A DNA stretch of 64,000 nt from UBA2779 sp965226485 (GCA_965226485.1 OZ245363.1:3348001-3412000), one strand, 5' to 3'. Positions 1 to 10,917 are shown, counted from the stretch's first letter. The notes: generated by a model not told the origin, from the letters alone. Made by a program: numbers and translations.

Positions 1-3000
1 TTCTTTTCATCTATCATTGCTGACTTATCATTTGATGGTGTATTGATTACTATATGTATCTTGTTTTCATTTAACAGGTCAAGTGCATTAAGGGAGCCAT
101 CCTTGATTTTATTTAACTTAACTGCTTTAATGTTATGTGCATGTATTATCCTGGCAGTGCCCTCTGTAGCATAGATTTTATACCCTAGATCATTTACCTT
201 TCTGGCTATAGCGGGGAGTTCGTTTTTATCATCATCAGATACACTTATAAAAAAATTTCCTTTTTTAGGTATATGCTGATAAACAGAAGCCTGAGACTTA
301 ATGAATGCCTTTTCAAAGGTACTATCTATACCCATTACTTCACCTGTGGACCTCATCTCGGGCCCAAGTATAATATCTACTTTTGAAAACCTGTTAAATG
401 GCAATACGGCTTCTTTTATTGAATAATGATTAAAATAATCAACCTCTTTTACATCTAATTGTTTCAATGTTTTACCACACATAACCCTGGTAGCTATCTT
501 GGCCCAGGCGACACCAGTTGCTTTACTGACATAAGGAATGGTCCTGGATGCACGGAGATTAACTTCAAGTATATACAAATTATCCTTATATACTGCATAC
601 TGTATATTCATTAGTCCAATAACATTTAACTCTTTTGCAATCTTGGCAGTCCATTTTTTTATCGAGAAAATAATTTTATCTGATAACGAAAAATAAGGTA
701 TCGCACATGCACTATCCCCGGAATGCACTCCAGCGTATTCAATATGCTCCATAATGCCTGCGATAATGCATTGTGTGCCGTCACCTATAGCATCTACATC
801 TATTTCAACAGCTCCAGATAAGTATTTGTCTACAAGAACTGGATGATTTGGGTCAAGCTCAATTGCTTCATCCAAAAATTTCAATAATTCATTTTGATTA
901 TATACAATCTTCATGGCCCTGCCGCCAAGCACATAGGAAGGTCTGACCATTAACGGATACTGTATTCTTTCAGCGCATTTTATTGCTTCACTTACTGTTT
1001 TTACACTTCCGCTTTCAGGTTGTCGGAGATTTAATTTAGCAATAAGTTTACAGAATTCATTTCTGTCCTCAACACGGTTGACACTTAATGGAGATGTGCC
1101 TAATATGGGAACACTGCTATTAAAAAGATCCAGTGCAAGATTAAGCGGACTCTGTCCCCCAAACTGAATTATAACACCTTCCGGTTTCTCTTCATCTATT
1201 ATATTCTTAACATCCTCAAAAGTGAGCGGCTCAAAGAACAATTTTGTAGATGTGTCATAATCAGTGCTGACAGTTTCAGGATTACTATTGATCATAATAC
1301 TGTCGTATCCCATCTCCCTCAAAGTCATCGAGGCATGAACGCAACAGTAATCAAACTCTATGCCCTGCCCTATCCTGTTCGGACCACTGCCAAGGATGAT
1401 TATCTTTTTTCTTTTTTGATAACGGATCTCATTCTCGGTTTCATAGGTTGAATAAAAATATGGTGTATAGGACTCAAACTCAGCCGCACATGTATCAACA
1501 AGCTTGTAAACAGGTTTTATATCTTTTGATATCCTGAAATGGCGAAATTTAAATTCATCAGTTTCAAAATACTCAGCCAAGTTTTTATCAGAAAAACCTA
1601 ATCTTTTGGCTTCCCTCAATGTATCCAGCGGGATTTCAAAAAAATTGGACCTTTCAGCTAATTTTATTAATCCTGATTCAAAATCAATAATATCTTTTAT
1701 ATTACATAGAAACCAAGGATCTATCTTTGAAAATTCATATATCTGTCTTATTGAAAAATTCTTTTTAAAAGCTTCTTTTATATAGAACACTCTCTCCGGA
1801 TTAGGTGTTTTTAATTTCTCTGTTATCTTTTCGGATGACATTTTTGCTTTTTCTATTTTTTGATTACGAAGCCCATAACATTTTGTTTCAAGTGAACGGA
1901 GTCCCTTTTGTAATGCTCCTTTAAATGTCCTGCCAATGGCCATTACTTCACCAACAGAGTGCATTGCTGTTGTTAAAGCAGGATCAGAATCCTGGAATTT
2001 CTCAAAGGTGAATCTGGGGATTTTAACTACACAATAATCAACAGTAGGTTCAAATGAAGCAGGGGTCTTTTTAGTAATATCATTTTGGATTTCATTTAGT
2101 GTATACCCTATAGCAAGATAAGTAGCTATCTTCGCAATTGGAAAACCTGTAGCTTTTGATGCAAGGGCCGAACTCCTTGATACCCTGGGATTCATTTCAA
2201 TAACAAGCATATCTCCATTATCAGGATTGACAGCAAACTGAATATTAGAGCCACCTGTCTCCACTCCTATTTCCCTGATAACAGCAATTGATGCATCTCG
2301 CATCTGCTGATACTGCTTATCTGTTAAGGTCTGAGCAGGTGCAACCGTAATAGAATCACCTGTATGAACTCCCACAGGATCAATATTCTCAATTGAACAT
2401 ATAATGACCACATTGTCCTTATTGTCACGCATGACTTCAAGCTCGAACTCTTTCCAGCCCATAAGTGATTTTTCAAGCAGTATCTTACCAACAGGACTCT
2501 CTCTGATACCTTGTTCGATTTTTTCTTTAAATTCATCAAATTGATGTATAACACTGCCGCCAGAACCACCTAAAGTATAATACGGTCTTACAACTAATGG
2601 AAATGACTGTTCTTCAAGGAACTGTAACGCCTCATTGAAATCACTTACATATACCGCATCTGCCATTTTAAGCCCAATATTCTTCATTGCATGTGCAAAT
2701 TCTTTTCTATCCTCAGCTTTATTTAAAGCTTCAAAACTAACACCTAATGTCTCAACCCCGTACTTTTTAAATATCCCCTCTGACATTGCCTGATACGCTA
2801 TATTAAGAGCGGTCTGTCCTCCCAGGGTAGGCAGTACTGCATCAGGTTTTTCCTTTATAATTATCTTTTCCAGGGTATAAAGATTGATTGGTTCTATGTA
2901 TGTAGCATCAGAGAATTCCGGGTCTGTCATTATTGTTGCAGGATTACTGTTTAAAAGAATAATCCTGTATCCCTCGGATTTTAATGCTTTACACGCCTGG

Positions 3001-3092
3001 GTACCGGAATAATCAAATTCGCATGCCTGGCCTATAACAATTGGGCCTGAACCAATAATAAGGATTGACTTTATATCTTTTCTTTTTGGCAT
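1..3092 (-). CDS. carB: Carbamoyl-phosphate synthase large chain (partial, C-terminus off the window)
   Basis: Makes carbamoyl phosphate for pyrimidine and arginine synthesis from bicarbonate, ATP and ammonia passed over by CarA. The reading frame opens at ATG 3092 after the ribosome site AAGGAAG and starts with SILIIGSGPIVIGQACEFD, the usual ATP-grasp start. I translated three separate places in this frame (near 3090, 2450 and 360) and found CarB sequence each time, including LGPEMRSTGEVMG near 360, so no net frameshift is evident. About 1030 codons are visible, against about 1070 usual, so roughly the last 40 residues of the MGS-like allosteric domain lie outside. It is 15 bp downstream of carA in one operon. 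Confidence 0.95.
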   Translation of the reverse strand, partial: MPKRKDIKSILIIGSGPIVIGQACEFDYSGTQACKALKSEGYRIILLNSNPATIMTDPEFSDATYIEPINLYTLEKIIIKEKPDAVLPTLGGQTALNIAYQAMSEGIFKKYGVETLGVSFEALNKAEDRKEFAHAMKNIGLKMADAVYVSDFNEALQFLEEQSFPLVVRPYYTLGGSGGSVIHQFDEFKEKIEQGIRESPVGKILLEKSLMGWKEFELEVMRDNKDNVVIICSIENIDPVGVHTGDSITVAPAQTLTDKQYQQMRDASIAVIREIGVETGGSNIQFAVNPDNGDMLVIEMNPRVSRSSALASKATGFPIAKIATYLAIGYTLNEIQNDITKKTPASFEPTVDYCVVKIPRFTFEKFQDSDPALTTAMHSVGEVMAIGRTFKGALQKGLRSLETKCYGLRNQKIEKAKMSSEKITEKLKTPNPERVFYIKEAFKKNFSIRQIYEFSKIDPWFLCNIKDIIDFESGLIKLAERSNFFEIPLDTLREAKRLGFSDKNLAEYFETDEFKFRHFRISKDIKPVYKLVDTCAAEFESYTPYFYSTYETENEIRYQKRKKIIILGSGPNRIGQGIEFDYCCVHASMTLREMGYDSIMINSNPETVSTDYDTSTKLFFEPLTFEDVKNIIDEEKPEGVIIQFGGQSPLNLALDLFNSSVPILGTSPLSVNRVEDRNEFCKLIAKLNLRQPESGSVKTVSEAIKCAERIQYPLMVRPSYVLGGRAMKIVYNQNELLKFLDEAIELDPNHPVLVDKYLSGAVEIDVDAIGDGTQCIIAGIMEHIEYAGVHSGDSACAIPYFSLSDKIIFSIKKWTAKIAKELNVIGLMNIQYAVYKDNLYILEVNLRASRTIPYVSKATGVAWAKIATRVMCGKTLKQLDVKEVDYFNHYSIKEAVLPFNRFSKVDIILGPEMRSTGEVMGIDSTFEKAFIKSQASVYQHIPKKGNFFISVSDDDKNELPAIARKVNDLGYKIYATEGTARIIHAHNIKAVKLNKIKDGSLNALDLLNENKIHIVINTPSNDKSAMIDEK

Positions 3093-3107
3093 TTTATTTC
3101 TTCCTTT

Positions 3108-4190
3108 TTAGTGGCATCCCTTTACCGTACTAATAAACTCATCAAGCAGATAATTAGAATCATGTGGACCGGGTGAAGCTTCAGGATGATATTGAACACT
3201 TGAAATTTCAAATTTCCTGCAACGCATACCTTCGCATGTCTGATCATTGAGATTGACATGTGTAATTTCAACATCTTTATTCTTGAAACTCTCCATATCC
3301 ACACAGAAGCCATGATTTTGACTTGTTATATCAATTTTACCGGTTCTAAGGTCCATTACAGGATGGTTAGCTCCCCTATGTCCAAATTTCAATTTATATG
3401 TCTTGCCCCCCAGGGCAAGAGAGAGCAATTGATGTCCCAGGCATATACCGAACATAGGCAATTTGCCAATTAATTTTTTTAATTCATTATACGTATATGT
3501 AAGAGGTTCAGGATCACCGGGCCCATTGGAAACCAGCAATCCGTGTATGTTATCTTTAAGTATATCCGTACTGTTAAACCTTGCCGGATAGCATTTGACA
3601 TTTACATTCTGTTTTTTGAGTGATTGTAATATACTGTATTTTACACCGCAATCAATCACAGCAATTGATTTCTCATTTTTCATGCTATTATTATAAGCAT
3701 ATGATGTTAAAGGTGATACGTACTGGGCAAGATCATTTCCTCTCATATTAGGTGTTTTTTTTAATCTATTCTTAAGAGCACTAATGTTGTTAGATGTACT
3801 TATTATGCCATTCATAGCACCATTAGTCCTGATATGCTTTGTCAAAGACCTTGTATCAACATTTTCTATTCCTGTAATATTACTGGCCTCAAAATAACTG
3901 ACAATATCTTTATCAGATGCGAAATTACTTGCTGTTCTGGCAATCTCTCTTACTATCAATCCTTTTGCTTTGGGGGAATTAGACTCAACATCTTCCTCAT
4001 TTGTGCCGTATATGCCGATCATTGGGAATGTCATTGTCACTATCTGACCATAGTAGGAGGGATCTGTGATGATTTCCTGGTACCCTGTCATTGATGTATT
4101 AAATACAATCTCGCCAATAGTATCCTGTTGGGCACCGAATACATTTCCTCTATATATACTGCCGTCTTGGAGTAACAATAAACCGTTCAT
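3108..4190 (-). CDS. carA: Carbamoyl-phosphate synthase small chain (glutaminase)
   Basis: Hydrolyses glutamine and channels ammonia to CarB. The 360-residue length is normal. The N-terminal half is the CPSase small-chain domain (SMTGYQEIITDPSYYGQ). The C-terminal half is a class I amidotransferase with the nucleophile motif FGICLGHQ near residue 245 and the His-Glu pair in VQYHPEASPGP near residue 335. The start at 4190 follows a CGGAGGAT ribosome site. It is the first gene of the minus-strand carAB operon and diverges from the purine cluster. Confidence 0.96.
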   Translation of the reverse strand: MNGLLLLQDGSIYRGNVFGAQQDTIGEIVFNTSMTGYQEIITDPSYYGQIVTMTFPMIGIYGTNEEDVESNSPKAKGLIVREIARTASNFASDKDIVSYFEASNITGIENVDTRSLTKHIRTNGAMNGIISTSNNISALKNRLKKTPNMRGNDLAQYVSPLTSYAYNNSMKNEKSIAVIDCGVKYSILQSLKKQNVNVKCYPARFNSTDILKDNIHGLLVSNGPGDPEPLTYTYNELKKLIGKLPMFGICLGHQLLSLALGGKTYKLKFGHRGANHPVMDLRTGKIDITSQNHGFCVDMESFKNKDVEITHVNLNDQTCEGMRCRKFEISSVQYHPEASPGPHDSNYLLDEFISTVKGCH

Positions 4191-4965
4191 ATATCCTCCG
4201 GGTTTTAATCATTGACAGGGGCTGTGTTAGAATGCGCCTTTGGGATAAGGAAAGGGATAAGGAAATCCCCCCCCCCCCCCCGCTGGGTCCTCTGAATTCT
4301 GATACTGCCCCTGAACGAGGCGTATTTCTGCTGAAATATCAGCGAACATCGCCGTTTTATGGGTCCGAAAAGAGGCTTTGATTTATCCATTTTGTCCAGT
4401 TTAGCATAAGCGAACATTTGTTTGAACAACAATGCCCTCAAAGTGACTTCTTTCTCTAGTAGCGGAGCCTCCTAATGCCCGACAGCCTTATTCTTGTTGA
4501 TTTGCAGGGCGGTGGGGCCGTGTCAGAAGGCAGGGGGGGCTACCGCAGTCAATGCCCGATAAAACTTAAAACGAAGAGCTGACTCAGGAATAAAGTTTAT
4601 GATACACTTCAAAATAGCTGGTTCCCCAGTCAGATAGTGGTGAGCCTGCAATTTGCATTCAGCCGAACAGCAAAAACAAATAGTGCTTGTCTAGCTACTG
4701 CCGATACCTGCTCCCTCCTTGCGAAAGGCCAGACAGTGTCGGCTCCTAGGAGTTTGCCAGACTTCGGAGTTTTCAAGGCGGCGGAAGCGAACAAAGGCGA
4801 CTGAAAAAAAAGGGTAAAACCCGGCCAGAATGTAGAAGTCCAACTGTAAGGATACCCGATTGAGGCACTGGAAATAGAAGCGCAGTGGGTACGCGGGTCG
4901 ATAAGAAAGATGGTCGGATTCAAGCCTCCGATGGAGTTTTAAATTTGACAATGCCGAGGAAATCT
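4191..4965. other. Gene-free divergent region between carA and purE with repeat debris
   Basis: I see no credible gene here. The stretch holds a copy of the dispersed repeat (4218-4311) and a second partial end (GGGGCCGTGTCAGAA near 4512). Short minus-strand open frames (4205-4441 and 4630-4951) resemble decayed transposase sequence at best. Promoters for carAB and purE must lie here, but I could not single out convincing ones. Confidence 0.5.
4218..4311. repeat. Dispersed MITE-like repeat, copy 1
   Basis: Begins GGGGCTGTGTTAGAATGCGC and ends in the degenerate inverse, ...GATACTGCCCC, matching the ends of five further copies in the window. It contains a run of 15 C (4267-4281). It lies 27 bp upstream of the carA start. 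Confidence 0.6.
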
Positions 4966-5445
4966 ATGAGTAGGGTTGGAGTAATTATGGGATCGACAAG
5001 CGACTGGAATGTAATGAAGGGCGCTTGCAAAGTATTGGAGGAATTTGGGGTTCCCTACAGTAGGGATATTGTCAGTGCTCACAGAACACCGGAAAAACTA
5101 TTTGAGTATGCAAAAAATGCAAAATCGTTAGGATATGAAGTAATTATTGCTGGAGCAGGCGGTTCTGCACATTTACCAGGAATGATTGCCTCGCTAACAA
5201 CATTGCCTGTAATAGGCGTACCAGTGAAATCATCAAAATTAAGTGGTATGGATTCGATGCTGTCAATCGTTCAAATGCCTACAGGTATACCTGTAGGAAC
5301 AATGGCAATTGATGGTGCTGAAAATGCGGCTCTTTACGCTATTTCAATTCTTGCAGTTTATGATGAAAATTTATCTGCTAAACTTGAAGAATTTAGAAAG
5401 AATCAGACTGATTGTGTATTAAATAATAAAGAATTATCGCTCTAA
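4966..5445 (+). CDS. purE: N5-carboxyaminoimidazole ribonucleotide mutase (PurE)
   Basis: Moves the carboxyl group of N5-CAIR to carbon 4, working directly after PurK in purine synthesis. The 159 residues match class I PurE: VGVIMGSTSDW at the N-terminus, SAHRTPE near residue 42 and AGAGGSAHLPGM near residue 68. An open frame extends upstream to 4885, but similarity starts with SRVGVIMG, and GAGGAAA lies just before ATG 4966. The stop shares one base with the purK start (TAATG), implying translational coupling. Confidence 0.95.
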   Translation: MSRVGVIMGSTSDWNVMKGACKVLEEFGVPYSRDIVSAHRTPEKLFEYAKNAKSLGYEVIIAGAGGSAHLPGMIASLTTLPVIGVPVKSSKLSGMDSMLSIVQMPTGIPVGTMAIDGAENAALYAISILAVYDENLSAKLEEFRKNQTDCVLNNKELSL

Positions 5446-6506
5446 TGAGAATTGGCATTATTGGTGGTGGACAATTAGGAATGATGATGGCAGAGGAAGG
5501 AATTTTATCGGGGCACTCTTTTGTATCGCTCGATTCTAATCCAAAGTGCCCCCTGTCATACTTGTCCAGCACACACATAAGTGCAGCGTATGATGACCAG
5601 GTAGCATTGGAAAGATTATACACACTATGTGATGTTATTACGTATGAATTTGAAAACGTGGATTTCAATTTAGTTTCCAGATTTGAAAATAAAATACCTC
5701 AAAAAAGCAAAGCCCTGTATGTAAGCAAAAATCGTTTGCGGGAAAAGTCTTTTGTGCGTGGTTTAAACATCCCTGTCCCTGAATTCTATCGTTATGATGG
5801 CGTAATATATGAAACCCCTTCAGTTGCAAAAACTACAGAAGGTGGATATGACGGGAAAGGCCAATTCCATATTAAGACAACTGATGAGTTAGCAAGTATT
5901 GAATTACCAGAAAAAGAAGAGTTAATTATTGAAGAATTTGTTGCTTACGATTATGAAATATCAGTTGTTCTGACTAGAGATGAATATGACAATATCTATA
6001 CATACCCGATCACTAGAAATATCCATAAGGATGGAATTCTATATAAGTCCAGCACCTACCTTCCGGTAAATGATGTAGCAATGGATAAAGCTGTTAAATA
6101 TTCCAAGACTATTATTAAAAGTCTTGACTATATTGGAACATTGGCTATCGAGTATTTTGTTAAAGAAGATAAGCCAATTTTTAATGAATATGCACCGCGT
6201 CCTCATAATTCCGGGCATTATACGATTGAAGGTACAACTACTTCTCAGTTTATGAATCATATATTAGCAATAACAGGTGAACAAATTGAGGAACCTAGAC
6301 TAGTAAACCATGCCGAAATGATCAATGTTCTTGGGCAAGATATGGCGTTTGTTGATAGAGCAAAAAAAGTAAAAGAAGCAAGCATCCATCTGTACAACAA
6401 GGATAAGGTGCTTTCAAATAGAAAAATGGGGCATATTACTGTAACGCATGAAAATATAGCCGAACTAAAAAGCTTGAGTGATTACATTACTCAAGAGCAA
6501 TCATGA
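5445..6506 (+). CDS. purK: N5-carboxyaminoimidazole ribonucleotide synthase (PurK)
   Basis: ATP-dependent carboxylation of AIR to N5-CAIR, the substrate of PurE. It has 353 residues with the N-terminal motif IGIIGGGQLGMMMAEE and a central ATP-grasp fold (EGGYDGKGQFHIK, EEFVAYDYEISV, FNEYAPRPHNSGHYTIEG), the last being the typical PurK metal and substrate site. It overlaps purE by one base and purL by four (ATGA). Confidence 0.95.
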   Translation: MRIGIIGGGQLGMMMAEEGILSGHSFVSLDSNPKCPLSYLSSTHISAAYDDQVALERLYTLCDVITYEFENVDFNLVSRFENKIPQKSKALYVSKNRLREKSFVRGLNIPVPEFYRYDGVIYETPSVAKTTEGGYDGKGQFHIKTTDELASIELPEKEELIIEEFVAYDYEISVVLTRDEYDNIYTYPITRNIHKDGILYKSSTYLPVNDVAMDKAVKYSKTIIKSLDYIGTLAIEYFVKEDKPIFNEYAPRPHNSGHYTIEGTTTSQFMNHILAITGEQIEEPRLVNHAEMINVLGQDMAFVDRAKKVKEASIHLYNKDKVLSNRKMGHITVTHENIAELKSLSDYITQEQS

Positions 6507-9500
6507 ACAAATCAAGAATATTTGTTGAACGAAAGTGTGGATTCGACATCGAAAGAAAAACATTATTTTCGGACATAAAACATCTTTACCATATTGAATT
6601 GAAGAACCTGCGATATTTCAATATCTACGATATTTTCGATTTAGATCAAATTACACTCAACAGAAGCATTGTTGAGATTTTTTCAGAGCCGAACAAGGAC
6701 ATTGTTACAAGTGATGTTACATTAAATGAACAATTTATTGCGACAGAATTACTCCCCGGACAATTTGATCAAAGAGCTGATTCAGCGATTCAGTGTATCA
6801 AACTTATCAATCCAAGCTCAACACCAAAAGTCATCTCTGGGAAATTGATCACTTTCTCGGAATTAACCGATGAAGAAATCAACATTCTAAAAAATTATTT
6901 AATCAATAAAATTGAGTCCAGAGAAAAGGATTTAACCGTGCTTAAATTACCTGAGAGCACGGCCCCCGGGGATTCAAAGTCAGTCGCTGGATTCAATCGG
7001 TTTTCTACAAAAGAACTCGCTACATATTATAATGAGCAATCATTTGCAATGAGCTTCGAGGACTTGGAATTTGTCCAAAACTATTTCAAAAAGGAACAAA
7101 GAGACCCATTTGAAACTGAACTTAAAGTACTGGATACCTACTGGAGTGATCATTGCAGACACACTACCTTTGAAACACAAATTTCATCTGTTGTGTTTTT
7201 AGAAGATTCCTTATCAAAGGAGATTGAGGCATCGTTTCAAAGGTATCTTGCAATGAGAAAAGAACTAAACAGAATTGAAGAACCTGTCACATTGATGGAT
7301 ATCGCAACGATAAATGCCAGATATGAAAGACATAGAGGTAACCTTGAAGATATTGAAACTAGTGACGAAGTAAATGCGGCCAGTATATATATTGATGTTG
7401 ATGTGGATGGAGTAATTGAAAAATGGCTTTTGATGTTTAAAAATGAAACCCACAATCATCCTACAGAAATTGAGCCCTTTGGCGGGGCATCAACATGTAT
7501 CGGTGGAGCAATTAGAGACCCACTAAGCGGCAGGAGTTATGTATATAGCGCGATGCGAATTTCTGGAGCTGGTGATATAAATCAAGATGTATTTGATACA
7601 ATCGAGGGAAAACTGCCTCAGCGAATTATTTCAAACTCGTCCGCAGATGGATATTCGTCTTATGGTAATCAAATTGGAATTCCTACGACGTTTGTAAATG
7701 AAATTCATCATGATGGCTATGTAGCAAAACGCATGGAAATAGGAGTCGTTATGGGGGCAGCTCCAGCTTCTAATGTTGTTCGGGAGAAACCGTTACCTGG
7801 TGATATAGTAATATTGCTTGGCGGAAGAACTGGTAGAGATGGTATTGGCGGAGCGACGGGTTCTAGCAAGATACATAATATAAAATCAATCGAAACATCA
7901 AGTGCAGAGGTGCAAAAAGGGAATGCCCCGGAAGAAAGAAAAATTCAGAGATTATTCCGTAATCCTGAAGCAACAAAACTAATTAAAAAATCAAATGATC
8001 TTGGTGCTGGCGGAATCAGCGTTGCAATTGGCGAACTAGCTGACGGACTTGAAATCAATCTAAATAGTATTCCAAGAAAATATGATGGGATGAATGGAAC
8101 AGATCTTGCAATTTCCGAATCACAAGAAAGAATGAGTGTTGTAATTGCCAGAGAAGATAATAACCGTTTCATAGAACTCTGTCATAAAGAAAATATTGAG
8201 GCAACTCCAATTGCAGTCATCACAGAACAGCCTCGACTAGTGATGAAATGGAATAATAATGTGATATGTGATATCTCCAGAGAATTTATTGATACATCGG
8301 GGATAAGACAAACAGCACATATTAAGTTTGATGCAATAGCCAAAACATCCCCGTTTGTTAAAACATATAAGGGAGAATGTTTAAATGAGCAAATATTGAA
8401 CATGCTCAAAGAGCCAAACATTGCAACAAAACAAGGCTTGGATGAAATGTTTGATTCAACAATCGGGCGTACAACGGTGCTTGCGCCGTATGGTGGAAAA
8501 TATCAATTAACTAAAACACAAGTCAGTGTGCATAAAATTCCTGCCCTGGGCATGGCAACTAGTACGGTAAGTATGATGGCGTATGGTTTTAATCCATATA
8601 TTTCAGAGTGGTCTCCGTATCATGGTGCTACGTATGCGGTTGTAAACTCAATAGCAAAAATTATAGCAGCCGGTGGAGATTTTAAAGGAATTCGTTTTAC
8701 CTTCCAGGAATACTTTGAACGCTTAAACAAGGAGCCAACATCCTGGAGTAAACCACTTGCTGCTTTACTGGGGGCCATGAATACTTTATATCATTTTGGA
8801 TTGCCTGCTATTGGTGGCAAAGATTCAATGAGTGGAACATTCCATAATATTTCTGTACCTCCCTCATTGGTATCGTTCGCCATTCAAACAGATGATGTCA
8901 AGAATGTTATTTCGAACGATTTAAAAGGTAATTCATTCTTATATCTTGTACGGCATACAAAGAATAAGAATCAGTTACCAGATTTTGACCAATTAAAAAA
9001 TAATTTCTCATTTATAAGACGTGAAGTGCTTAATAAAAACATACTGTCATCCTATGCTCTTGAATACGGCGGACTTGCTGAAGCCCTAACAAAGGCAAGT
9101 TTTGGGAATAAAATCGGGTTCAATGTGCAGACAAATCTTGATTTATTTGAACTTGACTATGGCTCAATCTTGATTGAAACAAAAGAAAAAGTTAACTATA
9201 ATAATGCCGTTTACTTAGGGAAGACAAATGATTCAAACCTGCTTTCAATTAACCTTGCTACAATCAAAATTGATGATGCCATTAAAGTGAATCAACATAG
9301 ATACATGGATGCATATCCAATTACACATAGCGACGATAGAGTGATTGACGAAGTTTATTTTAATGCAGTTCCCTCAACTCTTTTACCGAAGAATGAAACA
9401 ACGGTAAAGGTGTTAATTCCAGTGTTTTCAGGAACGAATTGTGAATACGATGCGGAAAGTGCATTTGCTGATGAAGGAGCAGCTACGAATATATTTGTTT

Positions 9501-10210
9501 TCAATAATCAAACTGAAAAAGATATTGAGTATTCAATCAATCAATTGGAAAAACTAATTGATGAATCACATATTATAATGCTCAGTGGTGGTTTCAGTAG
9601 TGGCGATGAACCTGATGGTAGCGGGAAATTTATTGCAAGTGTTCTACGTAATGAGAATATCGAAAAAGCCATTGTGCGTTTCCTGAAGAAGAAGAATTTA
9701 ATATTGGGAATCTGCAATGGGTTCCAGGCCCTGGTAAAATCTGGATTACTACCGTATGGAACTATTCAGGAAATCAAAGAAAACGACCCAACCCTGTTTA
9801 TCAATTCGATTAACAGACATGTCTCAAAGTTTGTTGATACAAAAGTATCCTCTGTGAAATCGCCCTGGTTATCATCCTTTAGAATAAATGAAACACACAC
9901 TGTTGCAATAAGTCATGGAGAAGGAAAATTCATCATTGATGAAGCAGCTTATCAAAACCTTGTGAACAATAATCAAATCGCATTCCAGTATGTAGATAAA
10001 AATAACCGTTTAACATACAATCCATTATATAACCCCAGCGGTTCTTCCTACGCAATTGAGGGGATCCTTAGTAAAGATGGACTTATTCTGGGAAAAATGG
10101 GACATTCAGAGCGTTATACGAAAGATCTGTTTATAAATATTCATGGTAATAAAGATCAAAATCTGTTTAGAAATGCAGTAAATTACTTTGAAGGAAAGGG
10201 AGCATTATAG
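6503..10210 (+). CDS. purL: Phosphoribosylformylglycinamidine synthase, single-chain type
   Basis: Converts FGAR to FGAM using glutamine and ATP. At 1235 residues it carries synthetase and glutaminase in one chain, rather than the separate PurS/PurL/PurQ set. Seen in order: an N-terminal PurS-like region, the synthetase signature DTYWSDHCRHTTFET near residue 210, NETHNHPTEIEPFGGAST near residue 315, a second AIRS-like half around residues 640-900, and a C-terminal class I amidotransferase with VFSGTNCEYD, the nucleophile GICNGFQAL and SHGEGKF. It overlaps purK by four bases and purC by one. Confidence 0.95.
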   Translation: MNKSRIFVERKCGFDIERKTLFSDIKHLYHIELKNLRYFNIYDIFDLDQITLNRSIVEIFSEPNKDIVTSDVTLNEQFIATELLPGQFDQRADSAIQCIKLINPSSTPKVISGKLITFSELTDEEINILKNYLINKIESREKDLTVLKLPESTAPGDSKSVAGFNRFSTKELATYYNEQSFAMSFEDLEFVQNYFKKEQRDPFETELKVLDTYWSDHCRHTTFETQISSVVFLEDSLSKEIEASFQRYLAMRKELNRIEEPVTLMDIATINARYERHRGNLEDIETSDEVNAASIYIDVDVDGVIEKWLLMFKNETHNHPTEIEPFGGASTCIGGAIRDPLSGRSYVYSAMRISGAGDINQDVFDTIEGKLPQRIISNSSADGYSSYGNQIGIPTTFVNEIHHDGYVAKRMEIGVVMGAAPASNVVREKPLPGDIVILLGGRTGRDGIGGATGSSKIHNIKSIETSSAEVQKGNAPEERKIQRLFRNPEATKLIKKSNDLGAGGISVAIGELADGLEINLNSIPRKYDGMNGTDLAISESQERMSVVIAREDNNRFIELCHKENIEATPIAVITEQPRLVMKWNNNVICDISREFIDTSGIRQTAHIKFDAIAKTSPFVKTYKGECLNEQILNMLKEPNIATKQGLDEMFDSTIGRTTVLAPYGGKYQLTKTQVSVHKIPALGMATSTVSMMAYGFNPYISEWSPYHGATYAVVNSIAKIIAAGGDFKGIRFTFQEYFERLNKEPTSWSKPLAALLGAMNTLYHFGLPAIGGKDSMSGTFHNISVPPSLVSFAIQTDDVKNVISNDLKGNSFLYLVRHTKNKNQLPDFDQLKNNFSFIRREVLNKNILSSYALEYGGLAEALTKASFGNKIGFNVQTNLDLFELDYGSILIETKEKVNYNNAVYLGKTNDSNLLSINLATIKIDDAIKVNQHRYMDAYPITHSDDRVIDEVYFNAVPSTLLPKNETTVKVLIPVFSGTNCEYDAESAFADEGAATNIFVFNNQTEKDIEYSINQLEKLIDESHIIMLSGGFSSGDEPDGSGKFIASVLRNENIEKAIVRFLKKKNLILGICNGFQALVKSGLLPYGTIQEIKENDPTLFINSINRHVSKFVDTKVSSVKSPWLSSFRINETHTVAISHGEGKFIIDEAAYQNLVNNNQIAFQYVDKNNRLTYNPLYNPSGSSYAIEGILSKDGLILGKMGHSERYTKDLFINIHGNKDQNLFRNAVNYFEGKGAL

Positions 10211-10911
10211 TGGAAGAATTGTTATACGAGGGTAAAGCGAAGAAGATATTTAGGGCAGAATCTGACAATGAAATCTATCTTTACTACAAGGATGATGCAA
10301 CAGCATTTAACGGAGTAAAGAAATCTCAAATTCCAAACAAAGGTATTTTGAATAATAAAATTACTGAAGTGCTGTTTGAGAGACTAGGTTCACAGGGTGT
10401 TAAGAGCCATTTTATTAGACGTATTGACGACAGAATACAACTATGTCAAAAAGTTGACATTATTCCTCTGGAGTTTATTGTTCGCAACCGGATTGCGGGA
10501 TCGATGGCAAAAAGACTTCAAATCGACGAAGGAACAAAACCAGATAATACAATTTTTGAGATTTGTTATAAGGATGACGAACTAGGCGATCCTTTAATTA
10601 ATGATCATCACGCAGTAGCGATGAATATTTGCTCTTATGAAGATTTAAACTTCATGTACAAAACTGTGAATCAAATAAACACTATTTTATCAGATTTATT
10701 TATTAAGGCAGGAATTATTCTCGTGGATTTCAAAGTCGAGTTCGGTATAAACACCAGGGGAGAAATCTTGCTTGCCGATGAAATTAGTCCAGATACATGT
10801 CGCTTATGGGACAAAGATACATCGGAAAAACTGGATAAAGACCGTTTCAGAAGAGATCTGGGAAGTGTCGAAAAGGCATATATTGAGATTTTGAGAAGAA
10901 TAAAAAGTTGA
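10210..10911 (+). CDS. purC: SAICAR synthetase (PurC)
   Basis: Joins CAIR and aspartate to form SAICAR. The 233-residue length is normal. It starts with GTG, whose G is the last base of the purL TAG stop. Motifs: LLYEGKAKKIF at the N-terminus, PLEFIVRNRIAGS near residue 90 and LADEISPDTCRLW near residue 190. Tight coupling to purL suggests translation by ribosomes finishing purL, since no separate ribosome site is evident. Confidence 0.95.
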   Translation: MEELLYEGKAKKIFRAESDNEIYLYYKDDATAFNGVKKSQIPNKGILNNKITEVLFERLGSQGVKSHFIRRIDDRIQLCQKVDIIPLEFIVRNRIAGSMAKRLQIDEGTKPDNTIFEICYKDDELGDPLINDHHAVAMNICSYEDLNFMYKTVNQINTILSDLFIKAGIILVDFKVEFGINTRGEILLADEISPDTCRLWDKDTSEKLDKDRFRRDLGSVEKAYIEILRRIKS

Positions 10912-10917
10912 TAATTT

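Noticed and set aside
4630..4951. Minus-strand genes upstream of purE
   Set aside because: Two overlapping frames with no similarity to known families and no ribosome sites; the region is repeat debris.
4191..4965. Purine or pyrimidine riboswitch upstream of purE or carA
   Set aside because: I could not find a conserved aptamer core; the region is occupied by repeat sequence.
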